NCBI GenBank assembly: GCA_037975125.1
Contig: CM075852.1
Location: 19,934,025 to 19,998,024 of the forward strand
Source: Latrodectus hesperus
Taxonomy: Eukaryota; Arthropoda; Arachnida; Araneae; Theridiidae
Length of the DNA stretch: 64,000 nt
Reading direction: 5' to 3'
The translations under genes and the position numbers were made by a program. Of this stretch, positions 10,311 to 21,899 are shown piece by piece. Positions within the stretch are counted from its first letter, which is position 1; the number at the start of each line of letters is the position of its first letter. Under the pieces are notes generated by a model. It saw only the letters and a program-made list of their open reading frames with translations, was not told where the DNA came from and did not search any database.

Positions 10311-13300
10311 TCTTCAGAAGTTATATCTGTCATCATTAGAGAGTGGGAGCTAATATTTTTGAAGTTATTATGAAAGACGGGAGGTGACAATTTATTAAAT
10401 AAATTTCATTAAATCCTGAAAAAATTTCCTTGACATTAAATTTTTGTGTGTTCCACAAATAATGCTTACGATTATTAAAGTTCTATTATTAATATATTAT
10501 TAAATTAATTATATTAAAGATGTCAATAAATTAATGTCAATCAATAAATTAAATAGTATAAAATGTATTAAGTGTTTTAACACTTGTATATACGTACCCA
10601 ATCAATTGATTACTATTGACGTATTGAGAAAATGAGATGGATTCTGCATATTATTTGAAAACATTGCATATGCTCATTGATTTAAGCTTTAGCGTATAAT
10701 CTATGATTCTCAATCCACGGCTGTTAACGTTCATTTTAATGTATGAAAGAAAATACCAAAAGTACGATTCTTCCTTGGAAATATAAGATTGATATAAACT
10801 TAAAGTAATTTATAAATAGGAAGCAGAACTGTACAAAACTGGAAATGATTGAGAGAAAACTTAAGGTGTTCGTGAGTGCTGAAGACAATAGTTGTACAGA
10901 AAAATGCGTGAAAGAATTTATATATTGAAAGCATATTATTATATATATTGCATTATATGATAATTGAGATATAAACACAAAATTTTCCGCCCAAATTGTT
11001 TTTTATTTGAACTTTCCAAATATACCATAAACATTACTACTGTACAATGTTTAGAAAAATAAAATCATTGCAGACTGAATGGCGTAGGAAACAATACCAA
11101 CTGCTTCATAATGATTGTTAAGAAAAAAATTAAAGGAATATATTCTTTAATTTCTAAATGACCTTTAAAATTTAAATGAGACATTTCAAGTATTATGATT
11201 AATGTATAATATTAAATGCAACGTACCACTTAGTAAGATGAGTTAAAAGTAGAAAAACTGAGTTTACATTCACTCAGTCGTAGAAATTAAAACATGTAAT
11301 CATCTAAATATTGCATGCTGAAATAATGTAAATGTGTTTTACTTAAGTATGCCTTTTTAATAAGCTATTATAAAACAAATCTTTGATTATAATATGTAAT
11401 AATCAATAGATGTAAAATGTTTATAAAACACAGCTTTGCTTTCCTTAATTTTTTATAGACGTAATGAAATTCAAAATTTAATTGAAGTGTCAGTTTTTAA
11501 TAATGAATTCTGTGGACAAATGAAGTACATTTTAATAAATTAAGGTAATTTTATTTGCAGAAATGATAAATATAATTATATTAACAATAGTGGAAAAGAA
11601 ATTTTTCAAGAATTATAAAATATGTATAAGATAAAAACAAAAGATTTTATTTTTCAAGAACTCTACAAAAACCTTTTTAAAATGATTTACAAATAAGTTT
11701 AGAGTTTATATTCAGAATATATATATATATAAAATTTTTTACTCAGATTTGTCAGTAAATTTACCTTACTTAACAATGATGGTCATTGCTAAATTAAAAG
11801 TATTATGCACATAATTGTTCATTTAAAATTAACAAAATTATTAGAATTACTGAAATTATTAGAATTTTATGAGTCATGAAGTATAACTTCTTGGAGGGTC
11901 CTTAGTTCGAATTGAAATTTTTCAGAGGAATTAATTTGTGATAAGGCACTTCAACGTAATGCTTCCATGATAAGAAAAGAGGTTTAAGTCATCGCTATCA
12001 GTTTTGATGCTGGCTCAGTGTCTCGAGATTTCAATGTACGATGATTGTGGATTTTGTGCGGTGGGAATATGATATTACTGTTCTGCAGATGTCAACTTTT
12101 GAAGTGTAACAATTCCATTCCTTAAGGTTATTAGGCGCCTTAAGTTGCTTCCGGATCCAGGATGAGATAGTTCTCAAATCGCTTCACTGGTACATTGAAT
12201 ACAGTGACAATATGTTGCGCAACCACGTGATTCAAAACTAGCCATACAAAGAGGGACAATATAGCTATTAATGCAGATCTTACTTACGCTGCAGCAATCT
12301 GTAAGGAATTTGTGCCACAATCCTTCAAAATGCGACTCATCAAATCAGAGACTCCATTGACTATGCACGAAGAGTTTCTATTTTGCCATTACTATATATA
12401 CAAATAGATTTAATGGATGGAGAACTTTAGCATTGTGAAGCGGAGAAATCTCTCTTATAAGAATCTTTTACTTTGTTTTTCACAGAACAAAGCAGTCCTC
12501 TGACTTCTAGGAAACTCTTAACGCAGGTATCACGATGAGGTTCTTGAAATCGTAACCTTCATTAGTGTTTGTAGTGCTAGTTTTGAATAGAGCTACTACA
12601 TTATCTGTGCACCCTTATTTCTTTTAACGCGTCTTAAATTTGACTGTTTAGCTTCTCCTGAAGACATCTGTAGGTTCCCATCTAATTATCAAAAGTAATC
12701 ATTGAGTGACAAACAAATCCGAAGATATAAAACTATTTAAAACTCATAAATGTCATCTATATACAAGTTTTATCTAAAAATAGCTGTGCTAGAGAAAAGC
12801 TTCAATACTAGTCAGAGCTCGTAAATATCCTCTATGGCGACCCCTCTTACGTGTCCTAATTTTTCATTTTAGTTTATCAAGTCTCTCTATTAATTAGTAA
12901 TTTTTGGTATTGGAAGTTTCTCGCTAACTTAATCCACAATGCTGGATGCATCAGTTTCTGGTGAGCAATATCTCTCGATTAAACTCAAGGAGATTTTAAT
13001 TGCGTACTAGTTCTCAACATTTTTAAAATGCATTTTTTACGCTGTTCTTTACATAAAATTGCCTTTTTTATTTTTGATTTGCTCTAACTCAGCATTTTTC
13101 CTTTCCCAAAACTGTCCCTAATGGCTTTCGGATTTTATATTTTATTTTTATCCACATATTTTTAATTCACTTTTCGCAAAACTATCTTTTTCCTGAAGCC
13201 CCGAATATAGTGTACTTTGAAGATTAAGGTTCGAGTTTTGTAAATAAATTTGTCTGCTATATAGTCATTCATAAAAGGTTTTTACACTCAATAAGGAAAC

Positions 13301-13837
13301 CTAGAACATAAAATTTTATATTATTGTCAAAAATTGTTTTTCGGCATTCAAATATTTAAGAGGAGTTAAATCAGTAATTTTCTCTATATCTAATATTTAT
13401 ATTCTTCCTTTAAAACTACCATCGAAATTTGAATCTCTGCATGTACACAATTTTTAACATACTGAATATACAGAAGAATCTGCGCACATACGACTGAAAC
13501 ATTTTATTTATTTAATCATAATTTGTATGCAAATATTTTATTTGAAAAATGAGTCATCGACTCGGAGTAAGCATCTAACTTCTTACCAGAACACAAACAC
13601 TTCTCGAATTGACAATGTCATTGTGACGAAAATCGAATTGACGTTTTCGGAAGTATCCGACGCTGTTGATCCCGATGAAACAAAGTGATAGGAGAAATCG
13701 AACAATGTAATATATACATTCCCACATTCTCATTTTACGATGAGCCAAAACAATTTATTATTCGATGGAGAGAATAATCAAGTTGACTTTTTTTGATTAG
13801 ACTAATTTTTTTTTCGTCGGGAAGAAGTTTATCTAAG
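10311..13837. other. No gene recognised; old unidentified repeats
   Basis: AT-rich. A more GC-balanced tract at about 11890-12740 looks like decayed repeat DNA. It begins near a tRNA-like 'GTTCGAATT' and ends near a 'GAGTGACAAACAAATCCG' that resembles the 3' part of SINE head C. I could not assign the middle. Confidence 0.45.
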
Positions 13838-13848
13838 CGAAAACTCGT

Positions 13849-14149
13849 TGTTGTTGTTACTACTGACACTTGGACAAGCCAAGCTCGCTATGCTTTGTCT
13901 ATGCGAATTTAAGTCAATTGGGAGCGTCTTTCGTTTTAATCAGAGCACCATGAAGGTGAAAGTACGACTTTGCTCTACACACATGCCATAGGGACCCGTT
14001 TATAGGGTAGGCAACCATTCACACCTCACTCATACAAGGAAAGGACAAAGATAGGATAGATAGAAAGCACATCCATGCCCCAACCGGGATTCGAACCCAG
14101 GATCCTTATCCGCAGTCCGGCACGCTGTCTACTAGACAAGTTGGGCGGC
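13849..14149 (-). mobile_element. tRNA-derived SINE, head A, tail beta (minus)
   Basis: Head A with B box GGATTCGAACCC sits at the right end. The left part carries tail beta: GAGCAAAGTCGTACTTTCAC on the sense strand, then 'AAGCGAGCTTGGCTTGTCC'-type sequence and (AAC)n. A perfect 11-bp TSD CGAAAACTCGT lies at 13838-13848 and 14150-14160. The head and central block match tail-alpha copies while the 3' third is unrelated, so two tail types share one head. Confidence 0.9.
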
Positions 14150-14260
14150 CGAAAACTCGTGGAAGTAGAGAGCGCAAAGCTTTTTCTGTTGCATAATTTA
14201 CTTTTTTGTTTACCTCTGGAAATCAAATGACATAAATGAGTAAAAGCAGACATAAGCAAT

Positions 14261-14431
14261 AAAGCAGACATAAATGAGTAAAAGTGTTCTTTTTGAGCAC
14301 AGAAATCATCGGTGCTATTTTTGATAATTTCAATTCCAACGTTAATCGGAAAGTCGCCAAAATTTTATGCAAAAGGAAAGTGCATGAACTTTAAAAGACA
14401 TTGAACATTTTTACTCATTTATGTCTGCTTT
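14261..14431. repeat. Foldback pair, 29-bp arms
   Basis: 14261-14289 is complementary to 14403-14431 with one mismatch. A second, direct partial copy of the arm (ACATAAATGAGTAAAAGCAG) lies just left at about 14230. The pair encloses about 113 bp with no open frame and could be a small foldback element or MITE. Confidence 0.75.
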
Positions 14432-15396
14432 TTCCCGCTTTTTATGCAATCTGTTTTCAGCGAATGCTCTTTGTTTGAATCCTAATTTGTTTTAATAATA
14501 ACTTTCTTATGATAAGAGCAAATCCACTCTATTCAAAATTTTCTGTGTCTAACAATGTTCTTTTTGTTTAATACTGTTATGTGTCTCATTAATTCCTGTT
14601 CAAGAGAATGAAATATTTGATCTTTAATAGTTAATCGTCACAACTCGTTAAATTCACTGACTTTCAATCTACATTAATAATAAAATATTGTTATAACGCT
14701 AGATGCAAAATGAACATTGTTTTTAGTCACTAATTTTACGGGCTTTTCAGGGTTGATTATAATGCTTATGAGTTGGTTGAAGTTGAAATCTTTCAACATT
14801 AACTTTGGATTTTTTTCATTCTGAATAAAATATTTAAATTGTGTGCAGTTCGCATCCTCATCAGTAATAATCTAATAAATAAGTTCATCTAAATGATGTT
14901 TAATTTTTTCTAAAATATTTTAAACCTTCCTTATTAAACTATTAAATTTCTTTTTTCCAAAATATTTAACGAAATTTCGACTTTAAACTCTTCTGCTACA
15001 TTTTTGATTTTAAAGTCATTTTCTTTAAATTGAAAGTGCAAAATGCATTCTTCCATTTTAAAAGAAACAGGAATAGTAATAGCTTTTATACTTTTAATTC
15101 AGTTATCTATGTTAGAATAGTCAATATTTGTCTTTGTAACCTTTTGCAGATATTTTATTTCGAACATAAGTTAACTGACTCTATTAATCTGCTATAGTTA
15201 ACTTTCGCCAATTCTAATTAAAACTTTTCTTGTTCAGTATAATCTTCCTTTCCATTTAAAGCACAATCAACTAATTTCGAAGAAATTATTTGATATAAAA
15301 ATGTCGCTATTTTTAATTTTTAGTCAGTAGTTTTTAGATAGTTAAGCTCATTTCATTTGAAATTCTCTCTCTAAGTACCGACAATGATTCGAAATT
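14432..15396. other. No gene recognised
   Basis: AT-rich DNA with no recognisable feature up to the TSD of the next SINE. Confidence 0.6.
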
Positions 15397-15700
15397 GCCG
15401 CCCAACTTGTCTAGTGGTCAGCGTGGCTGACTGCGGATAAGGCTGTCCTAGGTTCGAATCCCACTTCAGGCATGGATGTACTTTCTCTATCTATCCTGTC
15501 TTTGTCCTTTAATTGTATGAATGAGGTGTGGATGGTTGCCTACCCTATAAACGGGTACCTATGGCATGTGTGTAGAGTAAAGTCGTACTTTCACCTTTAT
15601 GGTGGTCTGCTTAAAACGAAAGACGCTCCCAATTGACTTAAATTCGCATAGCCAAGGCATAGCGAGCTTGGCTTGTCCAAGTGTCATAAGTAACAACAAC
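15397..15700 (+). mobile_element. tRNA-derived SINE, head A, tail beta
   Basis: Starts GCCGCCCAACTTGTCTAGTG, B box AGGTTCGAATCCC, central block with CCTATAAACGGGTACC, then tail beta (GAGTAAAGTCGTACTTTCAC) ending (AAC)n. TSD ATGATTCGAAATT / ATGATTCAAAATT at 15384-15396 and 15701-15713, one mismatch. The open frames covering its tail on both strands are not genes. Confidence 0.9.
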
Positions 15701-15713
15701 ATGATTCAAAATT

Positions 15714-16380
15714 ACATTAATTTGAATAAAACTAAGAACCGCAGGAATTACCTTAGTTTTGAATTTAACATAGACGAGTTGATGAAGGAAAAAATTCCCT
15801 TGAAACACTAATTTTCGAAAATATTTTGCTTTCATTGTTTATAGAAAACTTGTCTTCACAGCTGCACTGGTTATGAAAAGAATAACTTTTAACACTTTGC
15901 ACATAAATGCTTTTGATCATGTTTCTTTTTTACCGGCCCCTTACATGATGTAGTGGTCCCACAAACTTTCAAGTTTCGAAATCAGTGGCGCAGGAATACA
16001 TTAACTTGCAGAAAGATACAGAAGATGTTTAGTAAAGTCTTCGCTAAAGAATTTTCAGTTTCTCCTCCGAAATCGACTACGAAAGATAGAAAAAACTTTT
16101 AATTTCGATAAAAATGAAACATGTTAATTAAACCTTTTTATGTTAGCATTATTTGTTGTTTAATGTTAGTAATTATTGAATAGTTTGATTAAAGCTAGTG
16201 TTTGAACTAATTCTAAGACTTATTAAATTTTAATATCGAAATACATTACACATGTGTTACTCTCTATTTTTCGATAGCTTATAAAATATTCTAAGATGAT
16301 GTCAGACAGCACAGTCTTTGTTTAGATAAAATCAATTTTTACTTTCACAATATTTATATTTTCATATAATGTTCATCTTG
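15714..16380. other. No gene recognised
   Basis: AT-rich spacer between two SINE copies; no supported feature. Confidence 0.55.
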
Positions 16381-16512
16381 CTGTTGCTTATGATACTTGG
16401 ACAAGCCAAGCTCGCTATGCCTTTGGCAGTGCGAATTAAGTCAATAGAGAGCGTTTTTCGATTGGATCAGAGCACCACCACGAAGGTGAAAGTACGGCTT
16501 TGCTCTTTTTAA
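16381..16512 (-). mobile_element. SINE tail-beta fragment (minus)
   Basis: Only tail beta is present: ACTTGGACAAGCCAAGCTCG followed by the complement of the GAGCAAAGTCGTACTTTC segment, ending abruptly at GCTCTTTTTAAG. There is no head or central block, so it is either 5'-truncated or cut by the adjacent LINE fragment. Confidence 0.8.
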
Positions 16513-16519
16513 GATGACT

Positions 16520-17510
16520 CGTCATTTTGAACCACGGTCAGGTGACGAGGTCACACCTGACGCAACCTCTCCCACATCCACGCCACACTCTACACAACTG
16601 GATCAAGGAGAAATGGCAGGACAACTGGTCCAACGCATCTACTGGTCGTCTAGTACATGAAATTATCTCTACATTTTCCATCAAATCTTTAAATTGGACC
16701 AGGAATGAAATCCTTTTCATGACCGGCCATGGCCCATTCCCTACTTACTTCTACAGGGTGGGTCTAACTCACACCTCAAATTGTACCTGTGGTAACGAGG
16801 GGGACCCAATACACTATCTCACGGTCTGCCCACTAACTTCTACGTGGCATTTATCAACCCCTGCAAAACAGTGGGTTATTAACTGGAAACAAGCCGTACT
16901 CTCTAACAAGACCTCTAGACGAAAACTAAACCAACTAATGGATTTCCTAATTAATCAAGAGTGCTTATTCACGTGGCTCAAGTAGAATCATCAGTGACCC
17001 TCCTCTGCTAATATCCCAAGCCTAAGTACTTGGACTTCAGTACTTAGCCTAAGTGCTTAGACTTTACTAAGCAATTAGCAGCTTTAACCTATTTTAATGG
17101 ACTCTTTTCAATAGACTGTTTTTGATTTATGAGCTCCACTTCAAATTCTTTTTTTCAGTGTGTTTTTAGTCATTATTTGTAATCCTTTGTATTTTCATAC
17201 ATTGTAATTCTTTCACTTTATATTCTCATCATTTGTAATTCTATGTTTTCCTGTAAGTGTGAATTTCCACATATTTTTGCAACTTGTTCCGTTGCTTTCG
17301 CTAAAGGCGGCCGGGGCACACTAAATCTGGCCACAATGTCCTCCAGGTGAGGTAACTCATCTGGGGGTGGCAGGTCAAGTCTTGGGAATCTTCTGCTTGC
17401 TCCCTGCTTCAAAATCATGAAACTCCATCCGGCTGCTTCTATCCAACTGGTAAAGTCCATCTAAGGGCTAGGTACAGGGAAGTATGCTGGTGCAACAACA
17501 ACAACACCAG
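16520..17510 (+). mobile_element. 5'-truncated LINE: RNase H-side C-terminus plus 3' UTR
   Basis: An open frame at 16527-16985 encodes about 152 residues ending in a stop. It carries a Cys/His signature CxCGx7HxxxxCP at roughly residues 82-98 ('CTCGNEGDPIHYLTVCP'), preceded by 'WQDNWSNASTGR'. That pattern is the C-terminal end of ORF2 in RNase H-bearing LINEs (I, R1 and Jockey type). The first ATG lies outside the homologous part, so no native start is present. The following ~500 bp is non-coding and ends in a (CAA)n run at about 17493-17506, as for a LINE 3' UTR. The reverse open frame at 17218-17460 lies in this UTR and is not a gene. Confidence 0.75.
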
Positions 17511-17889
17511 CGGAAGGAACGTCACATATTAACGTGGACATGTCCCCAACCCACGGAGTTCCAGCAACCCAGTGAAGGAGAGTACACCGTGGTCCTATAT
17601 AAATTGAATTTTTAACTCTTACTAATTACTTATTTTTCATATGTGTTGAAGTTAAACTTTATGATCACTAACTGTTTGAGTTACTTTCCATTTCCTCTTT
17701 TAATAGTTTAAAATAATTGAAATAGCATGAAACAAATTCCAATAGCTTTTCAAAAATATTTATGCCTATGATGAATTAGTTTATGAATTATTATTTTTTG
17801 AAGTAAGTTTTTATGCTCGAAATATTAAAATCGATTTTTAACTATGAATCTTGCATAGCTTGTGTAAAATTAAATAGAAAATGCTGAAA
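17511..17889. other. No gene recognised
   Basis: A short GC-balanced tract (to about 17600) directly follows the (CAA)n run and may belong to another repeat. The rest is AT-rich. Confidence 0.45.
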
Positions 17890-18620
17890 TATTTTAACTT
17901 CAATTATCCGAATCCTTTGGGACTGGATCCTACTCGAATAATTGGAGTTTTCCAAAAAAAGTTCTTTTTTAATTAATTGTTGTATGTTGAAAAAAGGGAA
18001 AAAAACTGCATATTTTTAAAGATAGTGAACCTTTAATTAGTTAAATGAAAAATCAATACTTTTACATGATAAGGTACTTACAAGTGCCATACAGTAATAC
18101 AGTATGCATGCACAGTGCTGCAAATGTAAGTCACCACTTGCTAAATATCTTAGTCAGAGTAAGCTTTTTTACTCGCTTTCATCCGTTTTCGGGCAGCCTC
18201 GTCGCACATCCACTTGACTGAGAGAATCTGCAAGTGGTCCCACTGAGGCTGACGCTGCATCCACTTCAAAGCAGTTTCAAAGCTGGAATTTGCATCACTA
18301 GCTAGATGGCTTCGTGTCTGCCTTAACTTGAAGTCATCTTCTTAATTGACGCTTTTATTAAGTTTGCCATCATTTGCTTGCTAAATATCTTAGTCAGAGT
18401 AAGCTTTTTACTCGCTTTCATCCGTTTTCGGGCAGCCTAGTCGCACATCCACTTGACTGAGAATCGGCAAGTGGTCCCACTGAGGCTGACGCTGCATCCA
18501 CTTCAAAGCAGTTTCATAGCTGGAATTTGCATCACTAACTAGATGACTTCGTGTCTACTTTAACTTGGACATTAAAGTTGTCTTCTTAATTGACGCTTTT
18601 ATTAAGTTTGCCATCATTTA
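17890..18620 (-). pseudogene. pogo/Tigger-like element remnant with internal duplication
   Basis: The left end reads AATTATCCGAATCCTTTGGGA and continues to TCGAATAATTGGAG, the hairpin-like terminus I associate with pogo/Tigger elements. On the minus strand, 18140-18620 translates in pieces to 'ETALKWMQRQPQWDHLQILS' and 'MCDEAARKRMK'. That layout is like the C-terminal tail of Tigger/CENP-B-type transposases. This segment is present twice in tandem (about 18138-18377 and 18378-18619), the copies differing by a few small indels and substitutions. No catalytic domain remains. Assignment is by motif resemblance only. Confidence 0.5.
18138..18619. repeat. Tandem duplication, two ~240-bp units
   Basis: Both units contain TTGCTAAATATCTTAGTCAG, CATCCGTTTTCGGGCAGCCT and TTGACGCTTTTATTAAGTTT in the same order. 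The first is 18138-18377 and the second 18378-18619, well over 90% identical by eye. Confidence 0.85.
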
Positions 18621-18676
18621 AAATTCGAAATCCAGGATCTGACACGTAATCCATTCTCTTATATCTTCAACACTAA

Positions 18677-18767
18677 CTTATTTCGTAGTATTCGAAACAC
18701 AAGTTATGAACCTCTAATATTGTACTTTTATTGGCGGTTAATAACTTGTGGTTCGAATACTAAGAAG
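18677..18767. repeat. Inverted repeat, ~30-bp arms
   Basis: 18677-18712 and 18736-18767 are inverted copies (core AGTATTCGAA plus CACAAGTTAT) with a few mismatches and a 23-bp spacer. It may be a foldback element independent of the pogo-like remnant beside it. Confidence 0.7.
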
Positions 18768-19521
18768 TTTCGTGAGTAATATTAAAAGGACCACAACCAA
18801 AATAAATTATATTTCGATAGTAGATATTGAACTTTTATTGCTGCTATAAAAATTATAATCAATATAATTATATATTTAAATAATATGCTATAATCTTTTT
18901 TAAAAAAGATTTTATTATGATTTTTTAGTTCGAAAGGTTGTGCTAATGCTTATTGTCGACACAGATTACATTATTGTAAATATTTTTTTCTTTTTTTGTT
19001 ATCCTTTCGTCGGATAATTGATTTTGCAATCACCTGATAAATGCATTTACAATTTTAAATATGCAATATTTTAAATGGCATATTTGTTCATAATACTTGT
19101 ATTTTTATGTTAAAAATATTTTCCAATTTAATTCAGGTTTTCTCTTAGTGATTTTAATAGGAATAATTATAATATAGTAAAATATTGAATTCAATATTTA
19201 TGAAGACGTCTCTGAATTTTTTACATTAAATACTTTTATCAATAATTCTGTAAATAAGTATTATGTGGATGCTAACTCAATTATAAACTCAAAGTTTTAT
19301 TTACATGATTCGTATTCGATTCAGTACGATTATTTAAGTTTCTATTTAATGTTATGTATTGAATAATTATTGTACAAAATAAATTGATTATATATAAGTA
19401 AATCAAACATATTTCTATAATTTAATTGACAACAATATATTAAGGAAAATATTTTGTATGATATTTAAGTTATTAGGAAGAGATCATTCACTGTGATAAA
19501 ATATTGTTAAATTCAATATTT
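18768..19521. other. No gene recognised
   Basis: AT-rich DNA with no supported feature. Confidence 0.6.
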
Positions 19522-19528
19522 TATTTCC

Positions 19529-19748
19529 TAACGGAGGTCACTGGGTGACTGAGCACCTGTGAAACAAGTCACTGAGGTGAGTAGCATTACCCACCTCAAT
19601 TCACCAAAATCCCGTTTATAGGGTGAGACACCTTCATTTATGATCTCAGAAGAAAAGAAACACAGAGAGAAACATCCATTCCGGGATTCAGACTCGGTAC
19701 CAGCAGCGTAGGAGTCACGAACACTACCCAACCAGTCATCGGCCGGCA
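19529..19748 (-). mobile_element. tRNA-derived SINE, head B (minus), diverged
   Basis: On the minus strand the head begins TGCCGGCCGATGACTGGTTG and runs to the CGGAATGGATGTTTC junction. The central TATAAACGGG block follows, then a 3' part matching the copies at 50.8 and 54.7 kb (AGTCACTGAGGTGAGTAG on the plus strand). Short TSD TATTTCC at 19522-19528 and 19749-19755. It is more diverged than the other two head-B copies. Confidence 0.8.
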
Positions 19749-19755
19749 TATTTCC

Positions 19756-21723
19756 ATATATATATTCTAATAAGTTTTGAATACAAACTAATTTGAATAA
19801 TACAGAAGGCGCTCTTTTTTATGAACTCGTAGGGATCAGTAAAATAGTGTTTAAAAATCGCGGAATTAGTGAGTAATAAATTAAGTGATATATCATAAAA
19901 TCATTTATTTTCTTCTGTCTTAAACTACACCTATAAACAATTTTCCAGTTTTTCGGCATAAGAATTTATTTTATTTTTGATTTTTCAAAATGCGACATCT
20001 ATCAATAGCAATGCACTTTCTCGTTTCGCAGACGGTCATAGGTACGCTCTGCCAGACGTCCCGGTTTTTAGACGAAATCCCGCTGTGCTGGCCTGTTTAT
20101 TTCGTGTCCTGGTAAAAGTTAAATTTGATACTATAGATGATCAAAAAATTCTTATAAATAATTAACTGTGAAGGATTATATTTAAAATAATTACTTTGAC
20201 ATTTATTTGTGTGCTGTATGAAAAGTGAAAACTGTGCAAGAGCGATGGCCTGTTAATAAATAGTGTCCTGTTATCTTGCCGATCGTGAGTTATGAAAGAG
20301 GTGCTCCTAGCGAGTCCAACATTGGACGCTATAAGGTGTAGCTTTAGGAGCAGAAGAGATTTCGTTGTACACTGCACTACCTCGTGTGCAACGACATTGG
20401 ATTGACACCGGCCGCTGGCGATAGATACGTATTTGAGATGCTTGCTGTGTCAATGTTAAGTTGAAGCTGACGCTTTCCTTGTTAAAATGGTTTTGAAAAT
20501 TCACCGCGGATTTACAAAGTGAATTCCTTTTTTTTTTAAAGAAGGTATGTACTGATACTATATTAGTCAATATCAAGACGATAGAGCTTAAGGTTCAATA
20601 TTGTAATTCCGAATTTCCGATAAATAACGGTAGTCGATACGATGTAAAAGTTGATTTGCAATTGAGTAAACACAAAAAAGAATTTAGCATTTATTGCTAG
20701 CTTATTAAAAGTGATCAGTTTTCTTAAGATTGTGAGTTCTAATGACAAACATTTAGACTTAACAGCGAGAGATTGGAATTTTGCTTACCATAGAGCAAAT
20801 CACAGCATAAGTTTCTCAATTCTTGAATTCTTGTTCAGCAAAATTAATTTCAGAAGTTTTCTTTAACCTAAATTTTCACACTCGGAAAAAATTAACTAAG
20901 TCAATATTTTTAAATGACGTTAGCTCCTTTAGCTTAAGAAGAGCTTAAAGAAGACATGACTAAGTCAAATTACGTGTGTTTTAAGTGTGGATGCATTTAA
21001 CAAAGAAGATATAAAATTTGCGCTAATTGCAGAGATGCCGTTACGATTTTTTCGTATTTAGTACGGATTTCTACTCTTCGTTACGGAGCTACGATGATCT
21101 TAACGAAATGACGGAAAATAGATTTCTCTCTCGATCTCTAATAATAATCCTTTTTCGTCATGTACGATTATATTATTATTATTGTATTATAGCGATTAAA
21201 ATTTGTGAAGGTTACAAATAAATTACTAATTTAGTGTTGAAATTGAATTAAGAAAAATATGAATAATATTTCAGACTCAAAATTGTGTTTGTTATCCGAG
21301 AGAATTTTCCCAAACAGAAATCAGTATGGCTAAGAAAGCTATAACACAAAATTTGTGATTGTCATTTATTTCTATTTATCATGTCATTTAATTATTCTCA
21401 GTTAACAGATCAGTGTGCTATGTTAGTTTTCAATAAAAAGAATTTTTCTTTTCAATATCAGTGTTTTCTTTTTCCTGTAATTATATAAAAATCTGTGCTG
21501 TAAAGATGTCTGAGGTAAGGCATTTAAACTTAAAAGAATGGTTTACTTTCTTAATTATTATTTCTTTTTATATTTATTATGATTAGATGATCATTTTACT
21601 TTTATTTTTTTAACAAAGGTTACCTTAAAAGTATTAATTTTATGCACATAAGTGTATTCTTAATGTAAACCACGTGTTACTGAAATTTTTTGAAAAGGTT
21701 ACTGAAAGTACTGAAAATATGTC
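19756..21723. other. No gene identified
   Basis: AT-rich with two GC-balanced islands, at about 20020-20120 and 20280-20480. Both have short open frames but no recognisable protein. I considered an untranslated first exon of the gene at 26 kb but see no proof. Otherwise nothing supported. Confidence 0.45.
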
Positions 21724-21771
21724 CGATTTGTACTGATTGGGATGCCTGAGCATCCCAATCAGTACAAATCG
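21724..21771. repeat. Perfect 22-bp hairpin, 4-nt loop
   Basis: The arm at 21724-21745 begins CGATTTGTACTGATTGGG and is exactly complementary to 21750-21771; the loop is CTGA. The arms are mixed-composition sequence, not simple repeat, so the match is not a low-complexity accident. It could be a young inverted duplication or the stem of a small hairpin RNA. Confidence 0.9.
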
Positions 21772-21899
21772 CAACAATTACAGGTTGGCATCTCTGTAAT
21801 TATTATGCGCTACTTTATCCTTATTCAGGTATACAAAAAAGCTGTTAATTATCAAATATGTGAAGGAAGAAACATCTGAAAAATTTACAAATCACTCAC

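Noticed and set aside
17218..17460. 80-codon minus-strand open frame
   Set aside because: Lies in the 3' UTR of the LINE fragment and has no recognisable domain.
21506..21519. ATGTCTGAG followed by GTAAGG: candidate first exon and splice donor for the gene at 26 kb
   Set aside because: A good donor consensus, but splicing to 26131 would give a five-codon upstream frame ending in TAA. One motif at 4.6 kb distance is not evidence without transcripts.
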